A stretch of DNA of 64,000 nucleotides, from the NCBI GenBank assembly GCA_022376515.1, contig WTXI01000081.1, positions 1 to 64,000 on the forward strand, given 5' to 3'. Below the pieces are notes generated by a model. The model searched no databases. It saw nothing but the letters and a program-made list of their open reading frames with translations, and had not been told where the DNA came from. The position numbers and the translations under genes are program-made. Of the stretch, positions 1 through 13,003 are shown in pieces (the first letter of the stretch is position 1; each line of letters begins with the position of its first letter). This DNA is from Lactifluus volemus. Lineage: Eukaryota; Basidiomycota; Agaricomycetes; Russulales; Russulaceae.

Positions 1-125
1 AGATATCGCGCAAGGGAGTTCATGATGTACTAAAGAGACTACAGCGATTTCAGGCATCGAATGACGAGGTACTAGACACATGTCAAACATTATGTATCAA
101 AGAGAAGAGACCACTCAATGGTGAT

Positions 126-1843
126 TCACATGTCAAGGGATATAATTGGGGGAAGTAATGGTATCATCCAGGTGTGGACTGTGACAGGGCGATTGGCGAG
201 CTGGCGTGCGGTAATAAATTGTTCTTTTTCTATAGCCCACGGCGAGGATAAGGGTTCCAGCGAGGAAAAAGCTCCTATGAAAAGATCATGAAGAGAGGGC
301 AGTACCCCGACGATCATGTCCCCAGAAAGCTCGTTCAGCGCAGGGACTATCAGCGGCACCAGATCATTGGAAATACGCAGAGTCCTGACGGCTGGGAATA
401 GTTGCAAAATTTCAAGCCATTGCGCGGAGTCCATGTCGCATTCGAGTCGCTTGGTTTGCCGCAGAACAGGATCCGATGGACGAATGTCGAGCTGTTCCAC
501 TTTGTCAAGCAAAGTCGAAAAGTGGTCACATATCTGGGAAAGAGATGAGATCTGCCAATCTAAGTCTCTGGAAAGCACTCCAATGGAAGATCTGTTGACT
601 CGGAGTTCGTGGTCATCCCCTGCCACTCCAAGGGCAATTGAGGCCGCATCGTTAGGTCGAATGGATATTGTCGCTAGGAGTGGTATCTTGGGCTTTAATA
701 TGCGACCAATAAAGTAGGAAAAATGTGGCATCTCAAAGACAAGCTGGTTGAAGAACCGTATATCCAGCTGGTCAACTTGAAGTAGTGGTGTATCGACCCG
801 GGCTGCGAAGTCTTCAAGGTACTCGCTCACGCCCCGGAATGCCAATTTGGTGAGAGCGGGGAGGATTACGTGGGTCAATGGAGGTGGATGGTGATTTCTA
901 GGATCGGGGTAAGAAGCTGGGGATTTGAATCCAATCTCAAAGCTTTTCAGATTGGTCAATGTGGATAGGCATCGGACCATCGCTTCAGGCGAAATATACC
1001 CAGTATCTGGTATACACAAGAGTTGGAGGTTGACGAGGTTATGGGAAGATAGAAGAAGTTTTGGCAATCCTGGAAATGGGACGCCAATCAAAGAGACCCA
1101 CTTGACATGTGGAACGGATCCCCCCATAAAGGTATCGGGAAGCGGCTCCCTCCAAACAACAGACCAAAGGGAGAAAACCCAATGTGTCAGCGCTGGAAAG
1201 GGCTCCTGCATCACGGTGAAGAGTCGTTCTAACATATCATTTGACGTAGGGCGATAGTTATCTGGCACACGCGATCACGATGCTCGAGAGCGGCAAAGAT
1301 GTTATCTAAATCATTGCTTCGAGACCGCGTTTGAAGGTCCAAGTTGGATACGACGATAGGAAAGCGCGGCCAGACATCCAACGTCTTCCTCACGGGTGTT
1401 GTACTGAAGCAGAAAAGTTGCAAATCAAGACGGTGGGGCGATGCATACACGACGGATCGCCATCTCCGGCATACGTGTACCAGCACGATCCAGTTCTGAG
1501 GTTGAGGCAACATGAATCGATTCGTTTGACAGAAGAAGTCGAAGATGTCCAGGAGAACATCTTCGGGGAGGGATCTAATGGTTACGCGTGGGAAAGAAAT
1601 CACTGGCAGGTCTACCCCATCCCATGTCATTAATTGTTCCGACGGCGGGTCCAAAATATAATGGAACCGCGACGTACCTATCCTTTGTCGTTCATTAAAG
1701 AATTCCTTCCGGTGACGTGCGATGATATGCTTTCTCATCTTGCAGCTCGTACGGCCATCTATGGACTTCGAAGAAGTGTTACTAGTAGCCTGAGAGGTGG
1801 AGATACTAGTAGCAGTATCTATTTGTTGAGAGAATAGAGGCAT
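126..1843 (-). pseudogene. F-box protein, subfamily B copy 1 (one frameshift)
   Basis: Two overlapping minus-strand frames together make one F-box protein. The upper frame (1229-1843) carries the F-box motif SLPEDVLLDIF and the following HVCRRWRSVVYASP block. The lower frame (126-1268) carries the leucine-rich half (FTVMQEPFPALTH, GYISPEAM). They meet at about 1230-1265, where comparison with the intact paralogue at 18445-19902 implies a one-base shift after RDRVCQI. The start is uncertain: Met at 1843, or Met at 1738, which matches the first exon of the subfamily C genes. A GTACGT...GGGTAG intron (1612-1677, 66 bp, multiple of three, no stop) probably lies before the F-box. F-box proteins are normally SCF ubiquitin-ligase adaptors; the target here is unknown. 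The frameshift could be real decay or a base-calling error. Confidence 0.75.
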
Positions 1844-2226
1844 GCTGAGGAGACGAGTGCGTTGGGTTTGAGATGAGTAAATACCAAGTCAAAATAGAAG
1901 TAATTGAAGGACATGGACATAACTTACTTAGGAAAACTGAGGAACAGTTGGCGGTAGGGTATATAACTTACGAGGCTATGCTCTTGGAGACTGCAGGGCT
2001 CAGTTGCGCTGCGCGGGAGTCACGAGATTGGCATACCGTATATGGGAACCAGGCGCCGGGCTGCGGCCCTTCGGGCACTCATCACCCCCGCTGTTCCATT
2101 TCACCCCCGTTTTGACACTGGAATCTGGTCCCTTGGGTGAACGATCATCTAATCGCTTAGTACGGCCACCGTATGAAGGTGCTCGAATACCGTGACCAGT
2201 GATGACATACTTTTAATCCTTCCAGA
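1844..2226. other. Intergenic, nothing recognised
   Basis: Short open frames only, without similarity to anything I recognise. It contains the upstream region of the subfamily B gene transcribed leftwards. Confidence 0.5.
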
Positions 2227-5200
2227 ACTGCCAGTCGAACCCCTGGCTCCCCCATCCGCGTCGGAAGGCCTCGATGCAGGCTCATCGCACATCGTGAGTC
2301 CACAAAATCGCCCCAGCTCTCTGCGTTGTCCACTCCGTCCACGCCATGGCCTCGTTGCTGTGTTCCCAACAACGAGGCAGCGACCATTTCTCGATCGATT
2401 CCGGAATCCTAACGTACCCCGGATGCTATGTGTTCCCCGTGCCCCGACGGTCCTTCTTTTCTGTTCCTTCATACTTCACCCCCGGTCCCTCGCGACGCGA
2501 CTGCCTCTGGCTTCTCCGCTTCGACAAGCCTCCCCAGAACCTTTGCTTCGGTCGATGCTAAAACCCAGGTCCGCTCTTTTTTTTTGCTTCTATGTTCTGA
2601 ATTGCCTGTTCACTCGTCATGCAATCTCAAGTGAAGACATACTATCGCTCTCAAGAACCTTCTGTACTCAGCTTCTTGTTCGAGTTGATCGTACACGCGT
2701 CATGCGCAAGCACGCCTGGGACAACACTCACGTGAGCAACTATATATATCCCACGCTTTTTTTTCACCCCAGTTGGTTATCTATATCAACTGATGCATCG
2801 TACATCAGAGTTTAATACCCGGTTCTAGTGTTCATCACTCTGACACTGACACAACCCTTTTCCCGGGTATAACTTGGGCATGATCCTCGAGACATGTGTT
2901 AAGACGTTTGTCAGTGCGTCTCCCTCTTTCCAGCACTACTCTCCCTACAGCGGCTTCTATGCTCATGTTACCCAGCCTGGAGTCCTCTGGATCTAAGCAC
3001 GTCCGCACGAGGGTGAGGCCGCGTGATGATTCAGTTCATGTACCTCCCCGGAGAAAAGGAATTAGCTCCGTGTGACGATTTGTGACTGTATGTCCGTAAC
3101 ACAGAGATTGACTCACTCTAGGTGGCAACATGGGGCGGAGGTGGAAGGCAGCGGCGAGTGGCCCACTTACGAGACACTCCCATGCTTGGTCTGCCAACTC
3201 GTGCAGTCTACTATAGTATGCCTTGGGCTGGTCCAGGAACATCGCATCTACGGTGGGAAGGTAGGTGGACTTGCCATACCAGCTGAGTGGGCCGAGGAAG
3301 TTTTGGGGAGTCACACAAGAGAATCGCCTTCTGATGAGACAAGTCGATACAGATTTAGGGCTTCTTGATTCAAGTATCACATGAATGCAACATTTTGCAA
3401 AATATGTCCGATTCGGAATTGAACGTTTGAGGTCTGAGCTCCACCGGAAATTTCAGTGAAGTTCACCTGGGACATGGCTTTGGGCTGTCGGGTCGGAGTT
3501 ATCGTAACGAGACTAGCCTAGCACGCCTTTCCACGCTAAAACACTCTATTTCTCAGGTCACCCCGGCCAGTACATACTACATACAGCAGGAAACTAGCGC
3601 GTTGTCTTATGTAGCATGTTGCGCTGTACTGTAACAGTGCAATTTTTTTATTTTAATATCCGAGTCCCTAGCTCTCAAGCGGTCGACAATCATACATCTA
3701 TTCCGACCTCCCGGTCATCTTGCCCTCGAGGCGGATCCGCTCCGTTGAACTCATTACATCCTCACATTCTAGCATATCCTTTGCCTTTTTTAGACGAGAT
3801 CACACACAATTGCACGCACGCATCTCGCCACGTTTGGGAAGGCTATCGCGATCTCGTTCAAGAAGTGGTTAGCCCACCCCCCAGGCAGTGCCCCCGCTGC
3901 CATAAACTCGACCATTTCACCCCCGTTTCCCCCTCCCGAAGGACGCAGTACGTCACCGCGTGTTGAGGCAGCCTCAGAGAATGGGATCAGGCAAACATGG
4001 CGTATGCGCATGCTCTCCTTTTTATTGCTGAAGGACATACCGTAGCTACGAATATGAAATATATTTAATGACTCAGCCGTGATACGAATAAGCGACGCAA
4101 AGTCATTCGTAGTGGTTGTTCCCATAGCCCAGCTGCCAGTGCAATACCTTCTTGCCCGGTTTCATTCCCAACTATGAAAAGGTTGTGTAGCAAGGGGAGT
4201 ACTTCTGCAACTGATTCTCCCGTGAGACTTTGTAACGCAAGTGCGATGGATGACTCTAGCATGGCAGGTATTTCGAGACGCTGGACAGAGGGAAATATAT
4301 GAAAAAGTTGGGACCACAGCATGGGATCTATTTCGGGTTCGTCTTTTTGGATCCAACGCGGCCGGTCGCACTTGATGTTGAGTGACTTGATGCGAGAGCA
4401 GAAGGGCAGAATCTGACTGCATATCCGTGTTACGGAAATGATTTGCCAATCCGGCCTATTGCATTTGATACATAATGAGGGAGAAATCGAGGAATGACAA
4501 GTCATATTTGAGGGGAAAGAGATAGAGGCCCTATAACGCAGATCGAATTCCAGGGTTAAACTGGATGGCCTGGACGAGTCCAGAAGGCCGATGAGCCGGA
4601 TGGTTTCGGGGATATCAGAGAGAAAATAGGTGTAAAGGCGAAATTTAGCCCAATGGAAGAAGGTTATCTGAAAGTCATCGAGTAGAGGGGCATCGATTCT
4701 GGCCGCGAGGAGTTCTAGGTATTCGCTCATACCTTCAAATTCAAATCGAGTGAGAGCGGGGAGAACAAAACGGGGCGGCGGTGGTGAAAGTAGATCTCGG
4801 TTCACTATTTCTTTGTCTTGAAGGAAATTGGTTGGCTCGAAATCGATGATAAGGGATTCGAGCTTTGGCAGCGCAGACAGGGATGTAGCCATTTCCTCAG
4901 GTGGAATGTACCCAAGAAAAGGTATATCGAAAAGATGAAGAGATCTGAGGTCGCGTGTAGAAGAAAGGAATCGTGGCAATGACGGAAATGTGATATTCAT
5001 GAGAACGAGATCTTGCAGAGACGGGGCAGATCCATTCAAGAATGTATCGGGAAGAGGCCTACTAGATGACTTTAAAGTAAGGGATTTCAATGCTGGAAAC
5101 GGCTTCTGTATCACCGTGGCAATTCGTAGATCTTCCGGAATGGTCATATAAATCTGGTGTACGCGATCACGTTGTTCCAATGCAGCAACAGTATTACCCT

Positions 5201-5752
5201 TCCAGTCGCTGTCCCAGCCGCCGAATAGGACAGCGAGAGGAAATGGTGGCCAGACTTCTAACGACGTCCTCACAGGTGAATTTACCGTGCAATAAAGCCG
5301 CAGATTGAGGCGAATTGGTGATTCAAGAATGGTGTATCGCCATCGTTGGCATACATGCACCAACTTCTGCCAATGACATGGAAACATTTTGTCTTTGTTG
5401 GGGACAACTTGATAAAACTCAAATACCACGAGGAGGACATCGTCAGGGAGAGATCCGATTGTTACTTGTTGGAACCCCTGACCCTGGCCTGCACAATACA
5501 ACACAACTCAGCAATAGTTATAGTTGTCCCAGATGAGCCTTACCTGGCCCTTGTTGTAACAATGACGTGGTCTGTTGAAGTGCAACAACATTTTTTCTGT
5601 CGGAACAACGATCCATTTGCGTCAAAGGGTCACTGAACCATACTCGGATTACTTGGCCTAATTACGTAACCCGATGATGCGGGCCGGATTAGCCAGATTT
5701 CAATCATGTGATCTGCGATGTTAATCTCTTCCAAGAACGAAGTTCACGCATG
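2227..5752. repeat. Segmental duplication block A, copy 1
   Basis: The stretch beginning GCCAGTCGAACCCCTGGCTC is found again from about 9517, and similarity runs on through the F-box gene to about 5752 (copy 2 ends about 13003). A third copy, lacking the first 1.2 kb, begins about 14560. The non-coding first half contains paired open frames on both strands (plus 3072-3368, minus 3036-3380) that stay open in copy 2. A start-like ATGTCCGAGTCC motif ahead of the F-box 3' end in copies 2 and 3 has lost its ATG in this copy (about 3655). Boundaries are by eye. Confidence 0.8.
4065..5616 (-). CDS. F-box protein, subfamily A copy 1
   Basis: Two-exon gene, 498 aa. Exon 1 (5544-5616, 73 nt) starts ATGGATCGTTGT and ends CCAG before GTAAGG. 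A 55 bp intron (5489-5543) ends TGTGCAG. Exon 2 runs 5488-4065. The spliced length is an exact multiple of three and the same structure is kept in the two paralogues at 11290 and 15045. The F-box is at residues about 33-85 (VTIGSLPDDVLLVVFEFY, then LVHVCQRWRYTILESP). The rest is a leucine-rich region with regular hydrophobic repeats (LPDTFLNGSAPSL, FPSLPRFLSS, GYIPPEEMATSLSALPKL). By family knowledge it is likely an SCF substrate adaptor; the target is unknown. No breaks seen. An unspliced reading would start at 5504 and lose the conserved Q-rich N-terminus. Confidence 0.88.
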
Positions 5753-6071
5753 TCACTGGTCCCTCCGTGGGGGTTCAGCAACGCGAGATGTGAGGACGAC
5801 AAACACGTGCTCAGCGCTCAGCGCTCACCCGCACTTCGATAGCCTTTCGCCTCGGGGTTTTCCTCAGCTGAATTATCAATATCTCTACCTATCGAATAGT
5901 CCTCTCTCGCAGGTACTTCCGCTCCTAATTTCTCTCTGCAATAGCAGTCTAAGCTAACTCCGTGTTTGCCAAGTTGAATTTTCAACTATTAGTAGTCGGC
6001 CCACACTCGACAGCTCATTAACTATCCAACTTCTCAACGAACAAGAGTTACGAGGGAACGGACAGGACATT
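5753..6071. other. Intergenic between divergent F-box loci
   Basis: Separates the leftward A gene from the rightward C-type pseudogene. The segment near 5770-5812 (AACGCGAGATGTGAGGACGA) recurs in altered form near 20320. No gene recognised. Confidence 0.5.
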
Positions 6072-7378
6072 ATGGGTCATCGGAAGGGAATCAAAGACGA
6101 CCGGGTACGCTTCATGACCATAGGCCGCCGCTGAAACAACCACTCACTTGGATCGAGTAGGCCCGATTTCATTCCCACCGCACGCGTGACCATTGGGCCT
6201 CACTGACAATGTCCTCTTCGACTTTTGTCAAATGGCTTCGTCCGAGTCCCCTCGATGGTGGCATGCACTGGTGCACATATGGCGAATGTGGAGATACATC
6301 ATGAAGAAGAAGCTATATATCTGGCCACGCTCCTTTCCTATCTTCATACGGGAAACAGGTTTTCTACTACCCCCTCAGAGTGAAGCCAACTTTATTGCCG
6401 CACTCCGAAATCGATCTTTTTTTCAATACCAAGAACTTTGTTAGAGCGACTCTCCGAGTCCGAAGTGCTAAAGAAGCCGTATCCAGTTTTGACACATCTT
6501 CGCCTTTATTTGATTAATATTTGGAGGTCGGTACCGGTGCTTCCCGATACCTTTTTGGGTGGATCTTTCCATGATCTTGTCACGGTTCGCCCCTCGAGAG
6601 GATACCCAGTACCTGTTACTTTTCACCCGAACAGCCCTATCCGCGTCGACTTAAAGTCGTTCACATTGAATTCGAATCCCCAGCTTCTCGTCCTGATCCA
6701 GCAAATGGACCTCCTTCATTCATACGCGTTGTCCTCCCCGCTCTCACTCGTTTGGTGTTCGAAGGCGCTAGGGAGTACTTTGAAGGTCTTGTGGCTCGGA
6801 TCGACAATCCTGCTATTATTTACGTCTACACAACTCGGCTTGATTTTGACATTCCACATTTCGTCCAGTTTATCGGTCGCACGCAGATCCTCGGGCCCTT
6901 CAAGGAAACGAACCTGCGCTTTATTGATAACAACGTCATGATCTACTTTGGTCGTTTTTGGTTACCAAGGACGCTCTATCTATCAGGATATCGTGCCATG
7001 CGCTGGATTGGCAAGTTGCACTTCTAGCTCAAATATGCGGCAAGATTTTCCAATGTAGAACGGCTTCTCATCCATACAGGGGGTCTTGAAAAGAATGTAG
7101 TGTTTTCAGATTGGGAAGACTATGTGGATAACCCCCAATGGCTGGAGATCTTCCATGCATTTCCGGCTTTGCAGCACATGCGTATACCGCCTAAACTGGG
7201 TGAGATTATTACATCTGCGCTGCAAGAGCTCACTGGGGAAAGGCTCATGGACGCGTTGCCTATTCTGTACCATCTCTACCTTCCATCCAGCTCTGCATCC
7301 ACGCAACAAGCTATACGGCCTTTCATTTCCTCGCGCCAGCGTTCCAATCACCCCGTCACTGTCCATCTCAGGAGTTAA
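6072..7378 (+). pseudogene. F-box pseudogene, subfamily C copy 1
   Basis: A decayed plus-strand copy of the C family that is otherwise on the minus strand at 43-64 kb. The family's short first exon is visible (ATGGGTCATCGGAAG at 6072, donor GTACGC), then the acceptor GAGTAG before GCCCGATTTCATTCCC. The F-box remnant reads DNVLFDFCQMASSESPRWWHALVH at about 6200. Later frames give KKPYPVLTHLRL, EYFEGLVARIDNPA, FVQFIGRTQILG and DNPQWLEIFHAFPALQHMRIPPKLGEI, ending HPVTVH near 7378. Pieces are deleted and frames change several times, so no full product is possible. Confidence 0.85.
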
Positions 7379-7601
7379 CCTTCATGAGTCCTCGTCAATT
7401 ATCACCACTTCTCTTTTTGCTAGTAGTGTACCTGTATTTATCCACCCCTCCCAGTGATTTCCACCTGCCCGACTGAGCCGAGACGATCGGACAGTCTGCA
7501 CCCCCTCTCAATAGTTTGATGTACGATGATGGCTCAAATATAGATCAATTTGATTGATTTCCACAGCGAACTGTCTGAACGTGGAGGTAGCGTCGCTAAG
7601 T

Positions 7602-7619
7602 GACGGACTCCCGGGCCGA
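7602..7619. promoter_or_regulatory. Conserved CCCGGGCC motif upstream of E-family copy 2
   Basis: GACGGACTCCCGGGCCGA here matches motifs ahead of the other E-family copies (43236-43260, 51021-51048, 56304-56330). In those it sits beside an A/T run resembling a TATA box. A promoter role is inferred from position and conservation only. Confidence 0.4.
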
Positions 7620-7724
7620 TGTATCCAGATCCAGACACCGGCACTGGCCGCCAACCTCGCAACCACATCGTGTTCACGTCCTTGTCATTGTCATTCTCGT
7701 TTTAAACTTCTCCCAAACATCACT

Positions 7725-8220
7725 ATGTCGACCATTCTATCACTCACTGAAGACCTCGTAATCGATGACATGACTAAAGGGGATCACAAGATGCTCTTGG
7801 CCTGCCAGAGGGTAAATAACCAGTGGCGGTTGTCCCCTCGACTCGTTTGCTCATATCAAGCACTTCAGGTTTGCCGCACGTTCAACGTCATCATTAGGAA
7901 TGCCCTCTCTTTGCAGTATATGATGTCTTTAGCAGCCTGTGGCATGTGGGATAGTCTGCCAACCATCGTCTGCGAGGGGAGACTGTAGCCAAATGACTCC
8001 AGAGACTGCGCCAGCACGAAGTTACCTGGGGAGCCTGATAGGTACTCGCATTTCTGATACGGTCAGTCGAGCATTCGGATCACTGGGAGTTTGATGATCT
8101 GCTCTCTCTTTTGCACGTCCCGACGAAGCTCCGGGGAGTACCTGGGAGAGTTGGGAGTTGCCAGTGAGGCCCCTCGGTAAGCTTTTGGATATTTCTATCA
8201 GACTCTGCTCATAAGCGTTT
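7725..8220 (+). pseudogene. F-box pseudogene, family E copy 2
   Basis: Starts MSTILSLTEDLVIDDM and keeps the F-box tail (QVCRTFNVIIRNALSLQYMM, SLAACGMWD). A stop follows at about 7986. Beyond it, decayed sequence still matches the intact relative at 41217-43118 (AAGCTCCGGGGAGTACCTGG, corresponding to SKLRGVPGE) to about 8220. The in-frame intron of the relative is present (GTAAATAACC...CTTCAG). It lies just downstream of the C-type pseudogene in the same orientation, the same C-then-E order seen at 43 kb, 51 kb and 56 kb. Confidence 0.8.
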
Positions 8221-8309
8221 ATCCGTAGGAGGGAAGGGGAATCCTCCTTGCCGGCCTAACCTAAGTCGTGCCTGTGACTCGATGAAAATTCTCCTCGCCG
8301 AAAATGATG

Positions 8310-8565
8310 TTGGTCAATAGAGTGGGAGTTGCGGGAGTCGCGGGCCACTTGAAACAGCAGACATTATGTGATGCATGTGATGACGTGGGCGGGAGTTTGT
8401 AACTGGGCGAGATCACTCTGGCATCCGTAAGGGGATTATGGTAATGTCGATTGCCACCACCTTCGTTTTCGTTCTTCTACCTCACGGTCTTCAGTCATCA
8501 CTTCATCGTCACGCGCCTCGCCCTTGGTTCCTTAAAAATTACCTCTACTCCCACCTGGTACTAAG
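8310..8565 (+). repeat. Intergenic repeat R, copy 1
   Basis: The reverse complement of this stretch recurs near 63411-63640 and 60302-60520, and in part at 50425-50520. Shared landmarks are GCGGGAGTTTGTAAC, CTATGTGATGAC, CATCACTTCATCGTCAC and CCTTGGTTCCTTA. It lies downstream of an E-family copy or at the corresponding place. No coding sense seen. Confidence 0.75.
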
Positions 8566-9516
8566 TTTTGTCTGCGTCACCACATGGGTATTCACGGCCA
8601 ACATTTCCGCTTTGTGACGAGCGTCTCCTTGAATCGACGTGATTCCCTTCAGGTCAGAGTTCTTTGCTTTTTCTTCATTTCCCCCCTTTTCTCCTGCCGT
8701 GTGCGAGTGTGATGGTTACTCGCAATTCCCACTATCGTTGGCCTCGCGCTTTCATTTTCTTCCCTCTTTTTGATGGCACTCTTCATTGGTGGCAATGGTG
8801 ATTCGTGGCATATTTATTCAAAGTCTAGTAGTGCCCAGAACGAGTCGAGTACCACAAACAGTGGCGTCTCTGCGAAAACGACGAATGTGAGTGTGTTGGC
8901 TTTCTCGTATTCTACACCACTTCTACAACTGAGCGGGCCTCTCATATTCCAGCGCTTAAGACGTAACGCGACCACCACTGTCAATGTTTCTCAACAACAT
9001 TAACTTGTTGGCGTCGTTAGGCGTCATTCTCTACCTCAGGCTCTTCTGTGGAGCAGGTGCTATTGTCGATAACTGAATGCTCAGGCTGCAACTGGAACTT
9101 ACTGGACAATCGTTTTTGTCTCCCACTGTCGAGCACGCGAACAACCCTTTTTTTCCGCAATTATCCAGTCAACAAGTACTTGAAAGTATTTGATTGTGTG
9201 TCGACTTGTTGATAGAATTTCATGCCCTGTCAGCTATCACCTTTCATCACCCTCTTCGTAAAACCGACCTTTAGCAAACGTATGTTTCCTTGCTCTGGAA
9301 CTAGGGCCCGTAACTGATCATCATGTCCTATTTAGCTGTCAACTGTCAAGCGTGAATGGAACCCGTCGAAAAGGGTGTGGCCATATGTTTTCACTGCAGA
9401 TATATAGCTCTCACGAAATGCTCTGGCCGCTCGTCGCGGAGGTACGATCTTCAAGCGAAATTGCTCATGCATAACCAGTTTGCAGAACATGACCCGTCCC
9501 TGCTGACATCTTCAAC
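8566..9516. other. Intergenic, nothing recognised
   Basis: Pyrimidine-rich stretches and short open frames only (longest about 77 codons at 8770-9003). No domain or repeat recognised. Confidence 0.5.
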
Positions 9517-12500
9517 CGCCAGTCGAACCCCTGGCTCCTGATCAGCGTCGGAAGGCCTCAATGCAAGATTATCGCACATCGTGAGCTCACGAAATCGCCC
9601 CCGCTCTCTGCGTCGTCCACTCCGTACATGCCGTGGCCGCGTTGCTGTGTTCCCAACAACGAGGCAGCGACCATTTCTCGATCGACTCCGGAATCCTAAC
9701 GTACCCCGGATGCTATGTATTCCCCCTCCTTTTCTGTTCCTCCAGCTACTTCATACTTCACCCCCTGTACGACAAGCCTCCCCAGAATCTTTCAAGTTGC
9801 TTCAGTCGATGCTAAAACCCTGTCAGGTCAGATCCGCTCTTATTCTTTGCTTCTATGTTCTGAATTGCCAGTTCACTCGTCATTCAATCTCAAGTGAAGA
9901 CATACCATTGCTCTCAAGAACCTTCCGTACTCAGCTTCATGTTCTCTACTTGTTCGAGTTGATCGTACACGCGTCATGCGCAAGTACGCTAGGGACAACA
10001 CTAACGTGAGCGTCTCGTATATATATATCCCATGATTTTTTTTCACCCCAGTTGGTTATCTACATCAACTGATGCATCGTACTTTATAGTTTAATACCCA
10101 GTCCTAGTGCTCGTCTTTCCGTTTTCTTTCCTTCCTCCTTTCGATGGCACCATTATGTGGCGCCGTATTCTCCACTCTAACACTGACCCAACCCTTTTCC
10201 CGGGTGTAACTTGCGCATGATCCTCGAGACATGCGTTAAGACGTTTGTCGCTGCGTCTCCCTCCTTCCAGCACTGCTCTCCCTTCAGCGGCTTTACATTC
10301 TCGAACCTCTCGTGACCCGCGATTGTCATCGGCTGAAAGAGTACGAGCGGCTTCTATGTTCATGTTACCCAGCCTGGAGGGCGATTGTATCATGGCATGT
10401 TAAGAACATCTTCATCGGCTATCACTGCCAGTACGGGGAAAACCAGCAAGTTAGGAAGAGTCTTCTGGATCTACCCACGTCCGCACGAGGGTGAGGCCAC
10501 GTGATGGTTCAGTTCATGTACCTCCCCGAAGAAAAAGGAATTAGCTCCGTGTGACGATCTGTGGGGTGGCAACATGGGGCGGAGATGGATGGCAGCGGCG
10601 AGTGGCCCACTTACGAGACACTCCCAGCCCAAGTACATACTAGTGGACCGATCATTGTACTATGCTTGGTCTGCCAACCCATGCAGTCTACTGTTGTATG
10701 CCTTGGGCTGGTCCAGGAACATCCCATCTACGGTGGGATCGGAAGGGTAGGTGGACTTGCCAGACCAGCTGAGTGGGTCGAGGAAGTTTCGGGGAGTCAC
10801 ACAAGAGAATCGCCTTCTGATGAGACAAGTCGATACAGATTTGGGGTCTCTTGACTCTTGAATGAAGTTCACCTGGGACATGGCTTTGGGCTGTCGGGCT
10901 GGAGTTATCCGAGTCGTAACAAGACTAGCATAGCACACCTTTCCACGCTAAAACACTATTTCTCATGTCACCCTGGCCAGTACACACAGCAAGAACATCG
11001 TTGTCTTATGTAGCATGTTGCTATACTGTAACAGTGCAGATTAATTTTTTTAAATGTCCGAGTCCCCAGCTCTCAAGCGGTCGACAATCATCCATCTGTT
11101 CCGACCTCTGCCACCGCTTGCCATAAACTCGGCCATTTCACCCCCGTTCCCCCTCCCGAAGGACGCAGTACGGCGCCTCGTGCCACTGTTGAGGCAGCCT
11201 CAGAGAATGGGATCAGGCAAACATGGCGTATGCGCATGCCCTCCTTTTATTGCTGAAGGACATACTGTAGCTGCGAATATGAAATGAATTTAAAGACTCA
11301 GCCGTGATACGAATAAGTGACTCGAAGTCATTCGTGGTGGTTGTTCCCATAGCCCAGCTGCCAGTGCGATACCTCCTATCGCGGTTTCCTTCCCAACTAT
11401 GAAAAGGCTGTGTAGCGAGGGGAGTACTTCTGCAACTGATTCTCCCGTGAGACCTTGTAACGCAAGTGCGATGGATGACTCTAGCATGGCAGGTATTTCA
11501 AGACGCTGGACAGAGGGAAACATGTGAAAAAGTTGAGACCATAGCATGTGATCTATCTTAGGTTCGTCTTGTTGCATCCAGCGCGGCCAGTCGCACTGGC
11601 ACTTGATGTTGAGTGACTTGATGCAAGAGCGGAAGGACAGAATCTGACTGCATATCCGTGTTACAGAAATTATTTGCCAATCCAGCCTCCTGCATCGAAT
11701 ACACAATGAGGAAGAAATTGCGGAATGACATGTTGTATTTGAGGGGAAAGAGATAGAGACCCTATAATGCAGATTGAATTCCAGGGTTAGACTGGATGGC
11801 CTCAACGAGTCCAGAAGGCCGATGAACCGGATGGTTTCGGGGATACCAGAGAGAAAATTGGTGTAAAGGCCAAATTTAGTCCAATGGAAGAATGTTATCT
11901 GGAAGTCATCGAGTAGAGGGGCATCGATTCTGGCCGCGAGGAGTTCTAGGTATTCGTTCGTACCTTCAAATTCAAATCGAGTGAGAGCGGGGAGAACAAA
12001 ATAGGGCGGCGGCGGTGAAAGTAGATCTCGGTTCACTATTTCCATGGATTCAAGGAAATCGGTTGGCTCGAAGTTGATGATAAAGGATTTGAGCTTTGGC
12101 AGCACAGACAGGTATGTGGCCATTTCCTCAGGTGGAATGTACCCAAGAAAGGGTTTCGCGATAATATGAAGAGATGTGAGGTCGCTTGTAGAGGAGAGGA
12201 ATCGTGGCAATGACGGAAATGTAATATACATGAGAACGAGATCTTGCAGAGACGGGGCAGATCCATTCAAGAATGTATCGGGAAGAGGCCTACTAGATGA
12301 CGTTAAAGTAAGGGATTTCAATGCCGGAAACGGCTTCTGTATCACCGTGGCAATTCGTTTCCATAGATCTTCCGGAATGGTCATATAGATCTGGTGTACG
12401 CGATCACGTTGTTCCAATGCAGCAACAGTATTGTCCATCCAGTTTTCTATGAAGCTATCCCAGGAACCGAATAGGACAGCGAGAGGAAATGGTGGCCAGA

Positions 12501-13003
12501 CATCCAACGATGTCCTCACAGGTGATTTTACTGTGCAATAAAGCCGCAGATTGAGGCGAATTGGTGATTCAAGAATGATGTATCGCCATCGTTGGCATAC
12601 ATGCACCAACCACTGCCATTGCCATGGAAACGAATTGTATTTGTCGGGGATAACTTGATAAAACTCAAATACCACAAGAAGGACATCGTCAGGGAGAGAT
12701 CCGATTGTTACTTGTTGGAACCCTGACCCTGCATGATACAACACAAGTCAGCAATAGTTATGGTTGTCCCAGATGAGCCTTACCTGGCCCTTGTTGAAAA
12801 AACGATGTGGTCTGTTGAAGTGCAACAGCGTTTTTGCTGTCAGAACAACGATCCATTTGTGTCAAAGGGGTTCAAGTTGGTTGACTGGACACTCGGATTA
12901 CCTAGCCAATTTACGTAACTCGCTGACGCGGGCCGAATTAGCCAGGAAAACCCAGATTGATCTGCGACGTTAATCCAAGAACGGAGTTCACGCATGTCAC
13001 TAG
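9517..13003. repeat. Segmental duplication block A, copy 2
   Basis: Direct repeat of 2227-5752 with small insertions and deletions, including the non-coding first half and the whole F-box gene. The similarity ends near GTTCACGCATGTCACTAG at about 13003. Confidence 0.8.
11290..12856 (-). CDS. F-box protein, subfamily A copy 2
   Basis: Two exons: 12784-12856 (73 nt) and 11290-12728, separated by a 55 bp intron (12729-12783, GTAAGG...CATGCAG). The product is 503 aa. The first exon encodes the same Q-rich leader as copy 1 (MDRCSDSKNAVALQQ). F-box at about residues 33-85 (VTIGSLPDDVLLVVFEFYQ, LVHVCQRWRYIILESP), then the leucine-rich half with GYIPPEEMATYLSVLPKL and the C-terminus LAAGLWEQPPRM. 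Very close to copy 1, so a fairly recent duplication, and undamaged. Likely an SCF adaptor by family; target unknown. Confidence 0.88.
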
